Assembly (NCBI GenBank): GCA_025200525.1
Contig: CM045761.1
Span: forward strand, 206,729,870 to 206,793,869
Length of the DNA: 64,000 bases
Origin: Camellia lanceoleosa
Lineage: Eukaryota; Streptophyta; Magnoliopsida; Ericales; Theaceae
Reading direction: 5' to 3'
The position numbers and the translations under genes were made by a program. This document shows positions 45,065 to 55,377 of this stretch, one piece after another (within the stretch, counting starts at the first letter, position 1; each line of letters opens with the position of its first letter). Under the pieces are notes generated by a model. The model had not been told where the DNA came from. It worked only from the letters and a program-made list of their open reading frames with translations, and ran no database searches.

Positions 45065-48000
45065 GAGAACAATAGGTTTTATTAAAGAGTCATGCTACAA
45101 ACCCACAATTATATACCCAGAATTTACAACATGTGGTTAAGATTTAGGGAGATTTACGTGTAGGACCTACTAAGTGGACTTATTGTCCAATAGGTCTTAT
45201 GATAATTAATGACATTTTTCATCATACACCATTAAAAAGTCACTAATTATTAATTTTCGGTGACAGTTTGATAATTTTATCACAAAAAAGTCAATAATTA
45301 TAAGATTTATTGACAGTTCAAAAAAATCGTCAAAACAAATGTCACCAATTTTCAACTTTCAGCGACAGTTTGAAAAATTCGTCACAAAAGAAGTTACCAA
45401 TTGTAAATTTTAGCAACAATTTATAAAAACCGTGACACTAAAGAAAAAGAGTCACTAATTGTCAATTTTTAACAACATATGTAAGAAATCGTCACAAAAA
45501 ATTATTTTTAATGATGATTGTACTATGACTTATTTTCAATAGGACTTAATGGGAATTAAGTCTAACTATTAGGTCTTATTGGTAGTTTACCCTAAGATTT
45601 ATTATATATATGGACCCTACTATACACTCATTCAATCTCCACCATTGATCTGCTTTCTATGTAAATTTTGGGTATCCATTTTCCAGTGTTATTAGAGGCG
45701 CGACTAAGCGCTCGCCTAAGCGCTAAGCGAGGCGATGCGGCCCTGTAGCGCATCATACCCACTGAGGCGAGGCGAAATGGTGAAGCGAAGTCGAAGCGCA
45801 TGAAGCGAAGCCTAGGTGAAGAAGCAAGAGGTGATGCGAATCGTTGTTGCATCAAGCTCAAGAGGCCCTTTTCATCCTCTTCCTCGGAGGGGACTCAGGG
45901 GCACTGTCTCCATCAACACCGCTATCAGAATTAGACTCCGACCAGAGCTGGCATCGCTATCTCCACTCTGACTCAGAGCCGGCCTCGGCATCCTCCTCAC
46001 GACAGAACCCCAAGCAGGCTTCATCATCCTCGCTCTCGGACTCAGAGCGTTGACTCATTGCCTCCTCAATGCCGCTAGTCTCAACATCGTCACCACTCAA
46101 AACCGGCTCCAAGGAAGGGGAGGTCTCCTCTGCCTGGGACTCGCTGCTCTGACCCCGAGCACCTCTACCCCTGCCTCGACACTCATCTCAGCTGCTTCAC
46201 TAGTTTTTGTCTGTTTTCAGTTCGACAGATCTGGGCCCTTGATTTGAATGACTTTTGTGCTATTTGTGAACATGCGTTTCATTTTATAATTGCTTTCTAC
46301 TAAATAAGAAGTCGAAACCCTACTCGATATCGTTCCAGTCGACAATTGCTTCGAAGAACCTCATTGATTACCTACTACTTCTTCTTCTTCCTTTCTTTCA
46401 ACATCGTTCCGACATCATTCCAGTTGAAAAAGGAGGTGAGTCTTCTTCTTCCTTTCTTCTCTTCATCTTCTCCTACTGCTTCTTTCTTTCGTCTTGTTTT
46501 CTTCTTCTTCGAACTCTTTTTTTTTTTCAACAGACCTCTTCTTTTCTTCTTCCTTTCTTTATCTTTTTTTTTTTTTTTTTTCGTCTGCTTTGAAGAACTC
46601 TATTTTTGTCTTCTTCTTTTTTTCCTTCTTGTCGGCAGACCCTTCCCCCCCTCCTTATTTTTTCTTCCTTGGTTCTTGTTTTGTTTCTCTTCTTATTTAT
46701 TTTGCTGAAATTTTTTTCAATTAATTTTACTAAATTAATTTTACAATTGTTTAATTATTTTACTGTGTTATTTTACAATTATTTTGCTGTGTTAATTGTA
46801 TAATTATTTTGCTGAAAAAATTTCAATTAATTTTGCTGAAACACTATTTTTCCATGATTACCTCTGCTAAAAATATGTTGTTCTTTAATTTCTTTATGCT
46901 GAAACTGTTTTTTTTCTTTGCACTTTAATTGTTACTTTGTTTCTTAACATTGAATTGTTTGGTTGGTTAGAATTAGATGTCGAAGTCGAGTGAAAGTAAA
47001 AACGACCCGGCATGGCAATATGCATGGATGGTAAATCCACAAAACCTTTCAAAGTTCATTTGCAACTTTTGTAACAAAGAAATGAATGGCGGCGTTTACC
47101 AAGTCAAGCAAAATCTTGCTGGTGGTTATAAAAATGTTGTTGCTTGTAAAAAATGTCCATCTCATGTCAAAGATGAGATTAAAGACTATATGTCTCAAAA
47201 AAGTCAATCATGGGTGCAATTGAAGATAGTTCCTGATTTTGATGAAATGGATGATGATGAAGATGATGATAATGAAATTTTTTAGATAAATCAACATGGT
47301 AAAAGGCATGTTTTACTCAAGGTTCTACCCATCAAGAACAAGGAAATAACTCCTCCAAATCTGTTGCTTCCAAACAACCAAAGAAAAAAGGACCCATGGA
47401 TGTGTACTTCACCCCTAATCCGGAAGTTGCAGTGCAAAATCATAACGCCAAGGGGAAGCAAACAAGAATTGATGATAATGATCCTAGCAAAAAGGTGTTG
47501 AGAGATTGGGCTCTTGTTTGGTTTTCGAGGTGGATGTATGATACGGGTTATAGCTTTCAATGTTGTGAACTACAATAGTTTTGGGCCGATGATTGAAGCT
47601 TTTGGGCAATATGGTCTTGGCATGAAATCACCAAGCTACCATGCAGTGCGGATTCCTTATTTGTAAAAAGAGGTAGACCACGCTAATAAGACCATGGAGG
47701 ATCATAAAAAAGATCGGGTAACATATGGGTGCTCTTTAATAGCCGATGGGTGGAAGGACAAAAGAAACAGGGCATTAATTAATTTTTTGGTTAATTACCC
47801 AAAAGGATCAATGTTTATTGAATCCGTTGATGCTTCTAGCTTATCCAAGGATGCAAATAAGATGTTTGAATTGCTTGACAACTTTGTGGAGCATACTGGT
47901 GAAGCCAACATGGTTCAAGTTGTTACAGATAGTGCCCCAGCAAATGTGTTGGCCGGTTAGTAACTTAGATTACATTACTTAGTACTTACAATATAAATAT

Positions 48001-51000
48001 GCAATTCTCATATTAAAAACTCGTTCTTCTTTTTTTAAACTTGTAAGAGGGAAGTTTTTGAAGGCAAAGCAGCCACATTTGTATTGGACACCATGTGCAA
48101 CTCATTGCTTGGACTTGATGTTGGAGGACATTTTCAAAATTCTCGACTTCAACAAGACATTTGAAAAGGCAATTCTGGTGCATGGTTATATTGTGAACCG
48201 CTCTGGTTTGTTGAATATGATGAGGCAATTTACCCAGTGCAAAGATTTGATCAAGCTAGCAAAAACTCGATTAGCAACTGCTTGTCTAACTTTATCAAGG
48301 ATTCATTAACAACAAACTAACTTGAAAAAGATGTTCACTTTAGAGGAATGGACCACAAGCAAATGGGCGAAGAAACCACAGGGTAAAAAGATAGCACAAG
48401 TCATATTAATGCCTTCTTTTCGGAACACTGTTTTTTATGCTCTCAAAATATCAAGTCCTCTTGTTCGTGTGCTACGATTGGTTGATGGTGAGAAAAAGCC
48501 TCCCATGGAATTTATTTATGAGGCAATGGATAGGGCTAAAAAAGCCATTGCAAAATCATTTAATGAAAATGAAGAGAAGTACAAGGAGTTTTTTGAAATA
48601 ATTGACAATAGATGGAATGTTCAATTGCATACGCCTTTGCATGCAGCTGGGTATTATTTAAACCCAGAGTATTTTTACGCAAATCCGAATATTGAGAAAG
48701 ATAAGTTAGTCATGTCAGGCCTATATAAATGCATACAAAGGTTGGTCCCAAACAGTGCGACAAGATAAAGTTTGCGCAGAGTTGACTACCTATAAGAAAG
48801 CTGAAGGTTTCTTTGGAATGGCTTTGGCCATTAGACAAAGAACTACAAGAGCACCAGGCAAGGTTCTGAAAAGCGGTTGTGGTCGTTGTAACGGTGGCGG
48901 TGACACGGTTGCGGTTGTGGGGTGTAAAGGCCGTAGTGTAACGGTTGCGGTAACCGGAATCGTGAATTTTTTTATTTTTCGCACAATTTGAAAAAAACTT
49001 ACCGATACGCATATTTTGTTTCCATGATCATATTTATTGGGTTAAAAATAAATATTGATCAATTTTTGTAAATTTTTAAGTATGATCTAATATATTTCAT
49101 ATTTTTAAATCATTATAAACTGAGTTTTTTACATTTTATTTTAATAATTAATAATTTTATATTATACAAAAAACCAGTCACTAACTATTATATATAAGAT
49201 AAACAATGAAAAAAGTAAGAGAACAAATAAGAGCCTAAATATATATATATATACATATTTTAACCAAACTAAATAGATAATGACCACACTTATTATTATT
49301 ATTATTATTATTTTCAAACAATATATAGATAGACACACACAAACAAAATGGTTTAGTGATAGCAGCTGAATAGAATAGCATAGATCTTACAGTTTCAACA
49401 AATCAATAACATGTTCTTCATCTTCCCTCTTCTCTCTCTCTATCTCTTGCTCCTCCATTTTCTCTCTTTATCTTCCCTCTTCTCTCTATCCCTCTTCCCC
49501 CATTTTTAATTTTTTTTTTTTTTTTTGCGTGTTTTTTTGAAAGAAACAGTTTGGAACCGTTACGTAACGGTGCGTAACAGGCCGTTACGGCACCATTACG
49601 ACCGCTATGGCAGCCGCTACGGCCGACACACCTGTGAATTTCAATCACTGCAAAAGCGGCCGTAACGGGTGACGGTAACCGCCAAAACCGTAACTTTAGT
49701 TAGTTTTTTACATTTTAAATATTCTTTCTAATTAATTAGTTATAATCAACAGCTGATTGGCGGAGTGCATATGGTTCTAAAACGCCACATTTGCAAACAT
49801 TTGCCATCAAAATTCTTAGTCTAACTTGTAGTTCATCTGGATGTGCGCAGAATTGGAGTGTGTTTGAACATGTGAGTACCTATTTTTAAATGCAGTGAAT
49901 ATGAATACCTATAAATTTATTAATACTTAGATAAAAATTTGAATAATTTTATTTGGTTTAAATTTTTGCAGATTCACACCAAAAAGAGAAATAGGTTAGC
50001 TCAAAAACGTCTGAATGACTTAGTATGTCAAGTATAATAGAGCATTGAGACATCGATACAATTCCCATGACACTATTGATCCCATCGCTTTGACAGAGAT
50101 TGATGAAAGTAACGAGTGGTTGGTTGGGGGGATGGAGGAACTTGCCTTTGAGGATAATACTTTGACATGAGATGATGTTGCTAGAGCTGCTGGAGTTGAG
50201 GAAAGTAGCCAAAGAACTAGATCAACAAGGGCAATAGAAAGGGGTCTTTCAATTTCAAAATCAGTAGCTAGACCTAGATTACAACTTATTGATGCGGAAG
50301 AGTTAATTTCAGATGGGGGAGAGGAAGAAGATGCGGAGGGATATGATGAAGCCAATGATAATGAAGAAGAAGTTCATTTGCTTGATGTTGAAGATGATTT
50401 TTAGAACCTTTGGATTGGTGGATTGTATTTGTCTTAGTTGGATATTTTCTATTGTTTATGGATATTTAGTATTTGGAATGATAAATGCATGATGGTTCTT
50501 GAAAATATTTATATTTTTGTCTACAATTTATTTTTAAAAAATATCCTTTGTGGTTGCCTCGATTCGATGAAGCCCTCGCCTCGCCTCACCTCGCCTCGCA
50601 GCCTCGCTCTTAGGCGTTAGGAGACCTTGTCGCCTCGGTTCGCTTTTCGCCTTAAAAAACACTGCCATTTTCTGGGTTCCCAGACTAATCCTTTATTAAA
50701 TCTCCCTCAGTTAACTTACATTGTTATTCTTTCAAACAGATAAACAGAAAAGGAAAAGTCAATTCTCATACAGATACAAGTAAGACTATTTTTTCTTTCT
50801 TATTCCTATTTGGTAATTAATAGTTTCATCTAGCTTCATCACTGATGAAAAAACAGAAGTTTAAAAGGCACAGCAGTTGATTTCCAAAGTTTACTCACAT
50901 AGGCTTCTTGGACTAGCTTGGTGCGCATGTCTTGTGGTGTGGTGTGTGCACCCAAAGTGTACCCAGTCATACCTAGTACAAATGGGGGGGTTCCTCATTT

Positions 51001-52519
51001 TACAACTAATAATCATAGCAATAATAATACTAATAATAAAATTAAAAATAACAGCAGCTTAAGGCTTTCCAATTTTGATATTGAAAGTCGGAATGTCCAG
51101 ACTAGATTAGGTTGCACAAACATGAAAAGTTGTTCTTGGTATCCGATGTTCCCGCTTATCCATCCCCTCCTCTAGGCTCTAGACAATGAACATGTTATTG
51201 ATGGCTATACTGGGGGAAACCAGAATAAGAAATTCAATGGGTCTATGGTGATTGATTTTAAAATCCTGATTTTTTTTCCTTCCAGAAGCTGCTCAAACAA
51301 TATGATACTTGATAGAAGATAAATATAAGGGTAAATTACACTGACCTCCCCTAAGGTTTGAAGAAAATACAGTAAACCCCACAATTTTGACATAATTACA
51401 CTTAACCTCCCTTTTAAGTAAGATTAAATGGACCAGAACTAATGTAGATATGCGTAAAATATACATTTTTGTGTAAAAGAGATAACATCATTTTTCATCC
51501 ATATAACTAACAAATTATTGATGAAAAAGGGGCCGAGTGTTATGTGAATTAAATCTTTAGGGAACTCAATGTAATTATGCCAAAATTGTGGGGTTTATTG
51601 TATTTTGTCCAAACTTCACAGAATGTCAATAATGATAACTAAACCAGCAGTCTCATTCAATTTCATGCAACATCAGTGTCCAAAAAATTAGGACACACCC
51701 TAAAAGGGGTCTATCAACTGTATAAAGGATGGTTCAACAGAACAGGTTTTGAACCTCTTCATTGGCATTTTTTTAAGAACTTTTAACGTGACTGTAGGGT
51801 TACCATTGATTGGTATTGACAAATTGAAATACCTTGAAGTGCTAAAATGATCCTAAAAATGTATGGTAAGATAAGCAAGATCAATTTCTAGCAGAAAAAG
51901 GAAGGTACCTGCGATGTGAATGCAGTATAAGATGCCTCTTCAGGATTTGAAGACTTTGGTGACAAACTGGGAGAACAAGGCCCAAAATTTGGTTCACCTC
52001 CATTGAGTTTATGGATGGTATTGTTTAGTGTAGCTTCACTTTCATTCCCATTGGTTGACTTGACCCTCTAATCAATGACATGGTGTCATGAGTATCAATG
52101 GGACAGTACTATCTAAGTTGATAGAAGAAACAGAGAATAATGGGCAAGATATAATACCTGAAAGATTTTACCTAGAGTTTTCAACCCCTTTGCTCGAGCA
52201 CGGAGCTCCTCTTTCTTTGCACTATTGTCTTGAAGAACCTATAAAAGACCATAAATATTACCATAAAACAAGGTTAGGTGCCAAACACAGTGCTAAAGCT
52301 AATCCACTACCCAAAAGCAACAACTAGGTACAAGAACTACCATCTGACAAACACGGGAAAGGGTGGCTTCAATATCTGCTACATTAAGCTTCCAAAGGGA
52401 ATCAACCATCAACTTCTTATGAGACTGCATGTACTCTTCAAGTTCTTCCTCGCTGTAGTTTCCTTCTGCACTGAGCTGACGTTTCATGTCCTCTTGAAGC
52501 TGGATCAAAGCAATTGCAC
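44613..52519 (-). CDS. dnaJ10-like chaperone, last four exons
   Basis: Four in-phase exons read leftward: 52519-52341 ([48 protein letters not shown]), 52238-52158 ([27 protein letters not shown]), 52067-51909 (Ser/Pro/Asn-rich linker) and 44708-44613 ([13 protein letters not shown]...PPGVQRHS, stop TAA). They match the C-terminal part of plant chaperone protein dnaJ 10 (ATJ10-type, DnaJ-X domain), an Hsp70 co-chaperone. All borders are GT-AG and no stop breaks the frame, about 170 residues. The last intron is 7.2 kb and holds a complete hAT element. The J domain is not in the window upstream (52520-64000), so the gene is 5'-incomplete here: severed, or with a very long intron. Confidence 0.8.
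45024..45061. repeat. (GA)n microsatellite
   Basis: About 18 GA repeats in the last intron of the dnaJ10-like gene. Confidence 0.9.
45239..45510. repeat. About 52-bp tandem repeats with GTCAC...GTGAC ends
   Basis: Five diverged units, each of the form GTCAC(T/C)AATT...GACAGTTT...TCGTCACAAAA. The alternating GTCAC and GTGAC/TGACA words are typical of subterminal arrays of some plant DNA transposons; no terminus can be assigned. Confidence 0.6.
45850..46235 (-). pseudogene. Captured last exon of a PMD-type gene inside the hAT
   Basis: Reading leftward from an acceptor-like CTGAAAACAG (about 46216), the segment gives [11 protein letters not shown], an acidic run [10 protein letters not shown], then [20 protein letters not shown] and a stop at 45854-45856. 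This parallels the last exon of the antisense PMD gene of element B (Gly/Arg patch, acidic Ser/Glu tract, GVDDDAPGPSSRKRTRT, stop). An internal stop is present after GSESEWR. It lies between the hAT subterminal repeats and the transposase leader, inside the target duplication, so it was carried by the transposon. Function is unlikely. Confidence 0.6.
46977..50404 (+). pseudogene. hAT transposase, degraded
   Basis: In order: BED zinc finger (46977-47285; [21 protein letters not shown]..., with the usual zinc-binding His of the HLAGG motif replaced by Asn), a linker, a DUF659 domain (47694-48309; [48 protein letters not shown]), a central part (48322-48768) and the C-terminal dimerisation domain from 49753 ([20 protein letters not shown]). 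It ends in acidic LLDVEDDF with TAG at 50402-50404. Stops at 47283, 47576 and 48307 and several frameshifts prevent a full product. An intron (48858-49752) splits the dimerisation domain from the centre. The BED finger would bind subterminal repeats; the rest carries out cut-and-paste. Confidence 0.8.
48858..49752 (+). other. GC-AG intron of the hAT transposase with nested element
   Basis: Joining RAP (ending 48857) to (A)[11 protein letters not shown] at 49753 restores the family sequence with a split Ala codon. The donor is G|GCAAGG, a GC-AG intron, and the acceptor is AATCAACAG. Within it, 48862-49695 carries inverted clusters of GGTAACGG/CCGTTACG-type words at both ends, the look of a nested non-autonomous DNA element, which would explain the 895-bp length. 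Confidence 0.55.
50673..51328. other. Intron sequence of the dnaJ10-like gene
   Basis: Intronic; includes an AATAATAAT-rich microsatellite-like stretch at 51007-51050. No other feature seen. Confidence 0.5.
51330..51625. mobile_element. Foldback MITE with long inverted repeats
   Basis: GGGTAAATTACACTGACCTC...TAAGGTTTG...AAACCCCACAATTTTGACAT at the left is matched in reverse by ATGCCAAAATTGTGGGGTTT...CAAACTTCACAGAATGTCAA at the right, roughly 80-bp arms. Resembles the Mutator-type MITEs starting GGGTAAATTACAC common in plants. Target duplication not resolved. Lies in the dnaJ10-like last intron, outside the hAT. Confidence 0.65.
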
Positions 52520-53159
52520 CTACAACCACCATTTACTTTTAGAAAGAGGGAAAAAGAAAAAAAAAAAAAAGCGTAGCATATAACAGTTTTAAAGTTGTTT
52601 ATCAGTGCACAAATGTTGATTAACATAAACCTCTTCATATGCATGATTCAGGTCAAAATCATGCAGTATATGATATGTATTGGTAAAAATAAAGGTAAAC
52701 AAAATTGCTTGGTGTATCAATTGAAAAGTTTGAAGTCTCTTTGGCGGTTTCTCCATAGGAGAGAAGTTCTGTGTTTCTTGTTCTTTTTCTTCTTCCCATT
52801 GAAAAATGGTTCACAGAGAAATCAACAAAGTGAACAATCCTAGATGGGATTTTTTTTTTAATAATTTATTGTGGTTGGGGCAGCTGAGGGAAAGATATTT
52901 AATTTTAAAAATAGGACGGGTATACAATTAAACATATGTCAAAATCAAGGATAGTCTATATGGATAAACTTTTAATTTGTAAAGGCTTGATATTTTTACA
53001 ATTATTATGATTTTGGTTTCAGTTATAATAGCAAGGGATTGGTTTGGAACTTGGAAAATTTGAAGATATGTTATTCAATAGTTAGTATTAAAAACTTCCA
53101 TTTTTTTTTTTTTGGGTGTACTTGCTTGTTTGAAATTTAAAGTGTAGATTGAATTTTGT
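52520..53159. other. Sequence upstream of the first visible dnaJ10-like exon
   Basis: AT-rich, with no recognisable exon on the minus strand although further upstream exons would be expected. It ends at element D. Confidence 0.5.
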
Positions 53160-54199
53160 GGACTTGGCATATATCAATGCACCAATAATGTTACGATGAC
53201 CACATATATGTATCAAAAGTTGTTTACCATGTGGCAGCACGGTATTGGTTTAATGGGTTACACCACTCATATCCGTTACCAATGCAGCGGTAATACATCA
53301 CATGATAAACAAAATATGGTAAGAAAATGCAGTCATCATTGTGACATGGTATTAGTAGAATTCAACCCCAAAAAGTGACTTGTGAAGTGGGGGTGCCCTC
53401 ACACTTGTACACTACACATCCCCTTTGTATTTGGGTAACGTGGAACTTTGTTTCACAATCTCTGTCACACCTAGCATGCAAGGCTTGAGACACGCACCCT
53501 AGCCAACTCAACCCCAAAAGTCAACTCTCTTACCATCTAACATGGCCTCGGGTAAAACTCAACTCCAAAAGTTTTGTAAAGTGAGAGTACTCTCACGCTT
53601 ATACATTACACATCTCCTTTGTTGATGTAGAACAAGTAGCCGAAGACTTCTTGGAACAATTAAACCGACAAAAGGCAAGAAAGAAATCAAATTGAGAGCA
53701 ATAATGACACTTTTGGGACAAGCTCGGAATTGTCTCAAATTTGATAGTCTGATCAAAAACGGCTTTTTAAATCAAAGTCATTGCCATCCCCAACGATGAT
53801 GAACAGTGGATTTTAGCCAAATTCCTTTGTTTAGGCTTTCAAATTAGCAATTTTGCCGTTTTAGGAAAGTTTCGTTTTGGGAATAACTTTATTTTGGAAA
53901 GTCCATTTTTAGCGCCGTCTATTGTTTCCTAGTATGCAAATTTGGACTTGAGTCATATTTTCTATTTTTGGTAATTTTCTGTTTATATTCGTGTCTAGCA
54001 AAGAATTATCCTAATTCCTTATTTCTTTATTTAATTAGAGTTCAATTTATTATAAATACGCATGTATGCCATAGGGCAAATCATCTTTTGATGAAATATA
54101 ATTCAGTTCTTGAAATTTTTTTTCTTCCTTGTGGATTCAAGGATTTTGTTTGTCAGCTAGATCGATATCTAGCCTCGTATGATTTATTCTGCTATGTCA
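53160..54199 (+). repeat. 5' LTR of element D
   Basis: 1,040 bp starting GGACTTGGCATATATCAATG and ending CTGCTATGTCA, with TATAAATACG (54051-54060) as likely TATA box about 150 bases before the end. Confidence 0.75.
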
Positions 54200-54231
54200 A
54201 GTGGTATCAGAGCAAGGAGTCACCTGGCTCA

Positions 54232-55377
54232 ATGGCACAAGACAAAGTAGATCATGCAAACCCTATTGGCAGTGATCGTGAGGTCGAGGCCCTATGGGTA
54301 ACATATGAGAAACAGTAAAAGCAGTTGAATGAAATTCGTGATTTGCTTATTGGCCTGAATCTCAATGCCAACAACAGGCCACTAGTGGTTGATAGGGTCC
54401 ATGCTGAGGGAGTTTCCCAAGGCCAACCTGTTAACTAGAACAGAGTGCGCACCGGAGGATTCGCCAGAGGTCAACCTGTTCAGAATGCTCTTAGACGTCC
54501 CCTTCGTTGTACATCTGACAGTAAGGAGGAGTCTGAACTAGAGTTTAAACCACTTCCAGCCAACTATCAACCCAGTAGGCAACAACAAGAAGGGTTCAAT
54601 GAGTACCAAATGAAGATAGATCTTCCCCAGTTCAATGGAAATCTGCATATTAAGGATTTTCTTGGTTGGCTTTCAGAGGTGGAGCGCTTTTTCAAGATGA
54701 TGGATGTTCCAGAATCAAAGATGGTGAAATTCGTGGCTTACAAACTAAAAGGAGGTGCTGCGGTATAGTAGGATCAATTGCAGAAAAATAGGCATCGAAA
54801 AGGGAAAGAATCTATATGGACTTGGCATTAGATGAAACAACTCCTTCAGGACAAATTTTTACCACCAGATTATGATCAATACTTGTTTCAGTTGTACCAA
54901 AATAACACCCAAGGAAGCTGATCTGTATTTTGATTATATAACTGAATTTTGCTGACTTTCAGATCGCAATAATCTGAATGAGACCGAAGGACAGCGTGTA
55001 GCCCCATATCTCAATGGGTTAAAATTAACCATTCAAGAGAAGATGGGGTTATCAATAGTGTGGACTGTAGATGAAGCATATAATATGGCTTTCAAAGCCG
55101 AGCTAATAGAGTGCAAGACAACCCATTCTGGATATCGTCAGAACCTTCCTGATTTGTTGTTTCCTACTACAGAAAAAGGAAAAAAGGCTGCCCAACCAAC
55201 AGTTCCAGTAAATCAGTAGAGGAGTACCGCTGGTGGAGGAGGAAACCAAATGAGTGGATCAAGTAGTAGGGAGGCACCTCGAAACACAAATCCTTATGCC
55301 AAACCAGCAACGAATAAGTGTTATAGATGTGGCAAGCCTGGCCATCGCTCTAATGTGTGCCCAGAAAGGACAGTTAA
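54232..55377 (+). pseudogene. gag: Gag of element D
   Basis: ATG at 54232 (MAQDKVDHANPIG) follows the PBS. The capsid part reads [40 protein letters not shown], then [11 protein letters not shown], the retrotransposon gag core, followed by degenerate capsid sequence and a CCHC knuckle [15 protein letters not shown] (55318-55362) that binds RNA. Stops at 54316, 54436 and 54766 and frame changes break it. Confidence 0.75.

Larger units (their letters stand above)
45684..50664 (+). mobile_element. hAT transposon, 4,981 bp, in the dnaJ10-like last intron
   Basis: Perfect 8-bp target duplication CCATTTTC (45676-45683, 50665-50672). Termini CAGTGTTATTAGAGGCG and, reversed, CAGTGTTTTTTAAGGCG. Subterminal GCGAGGCG/CGCCTCGC words crowd both ends (45695-45840, 50550-50655), the usual transposase-binding arrangement of hAT elements. 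Inside are a broken transposase gene on the plus strand and a captured PMD last exon on the minus strand. Confidence 0.9.
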
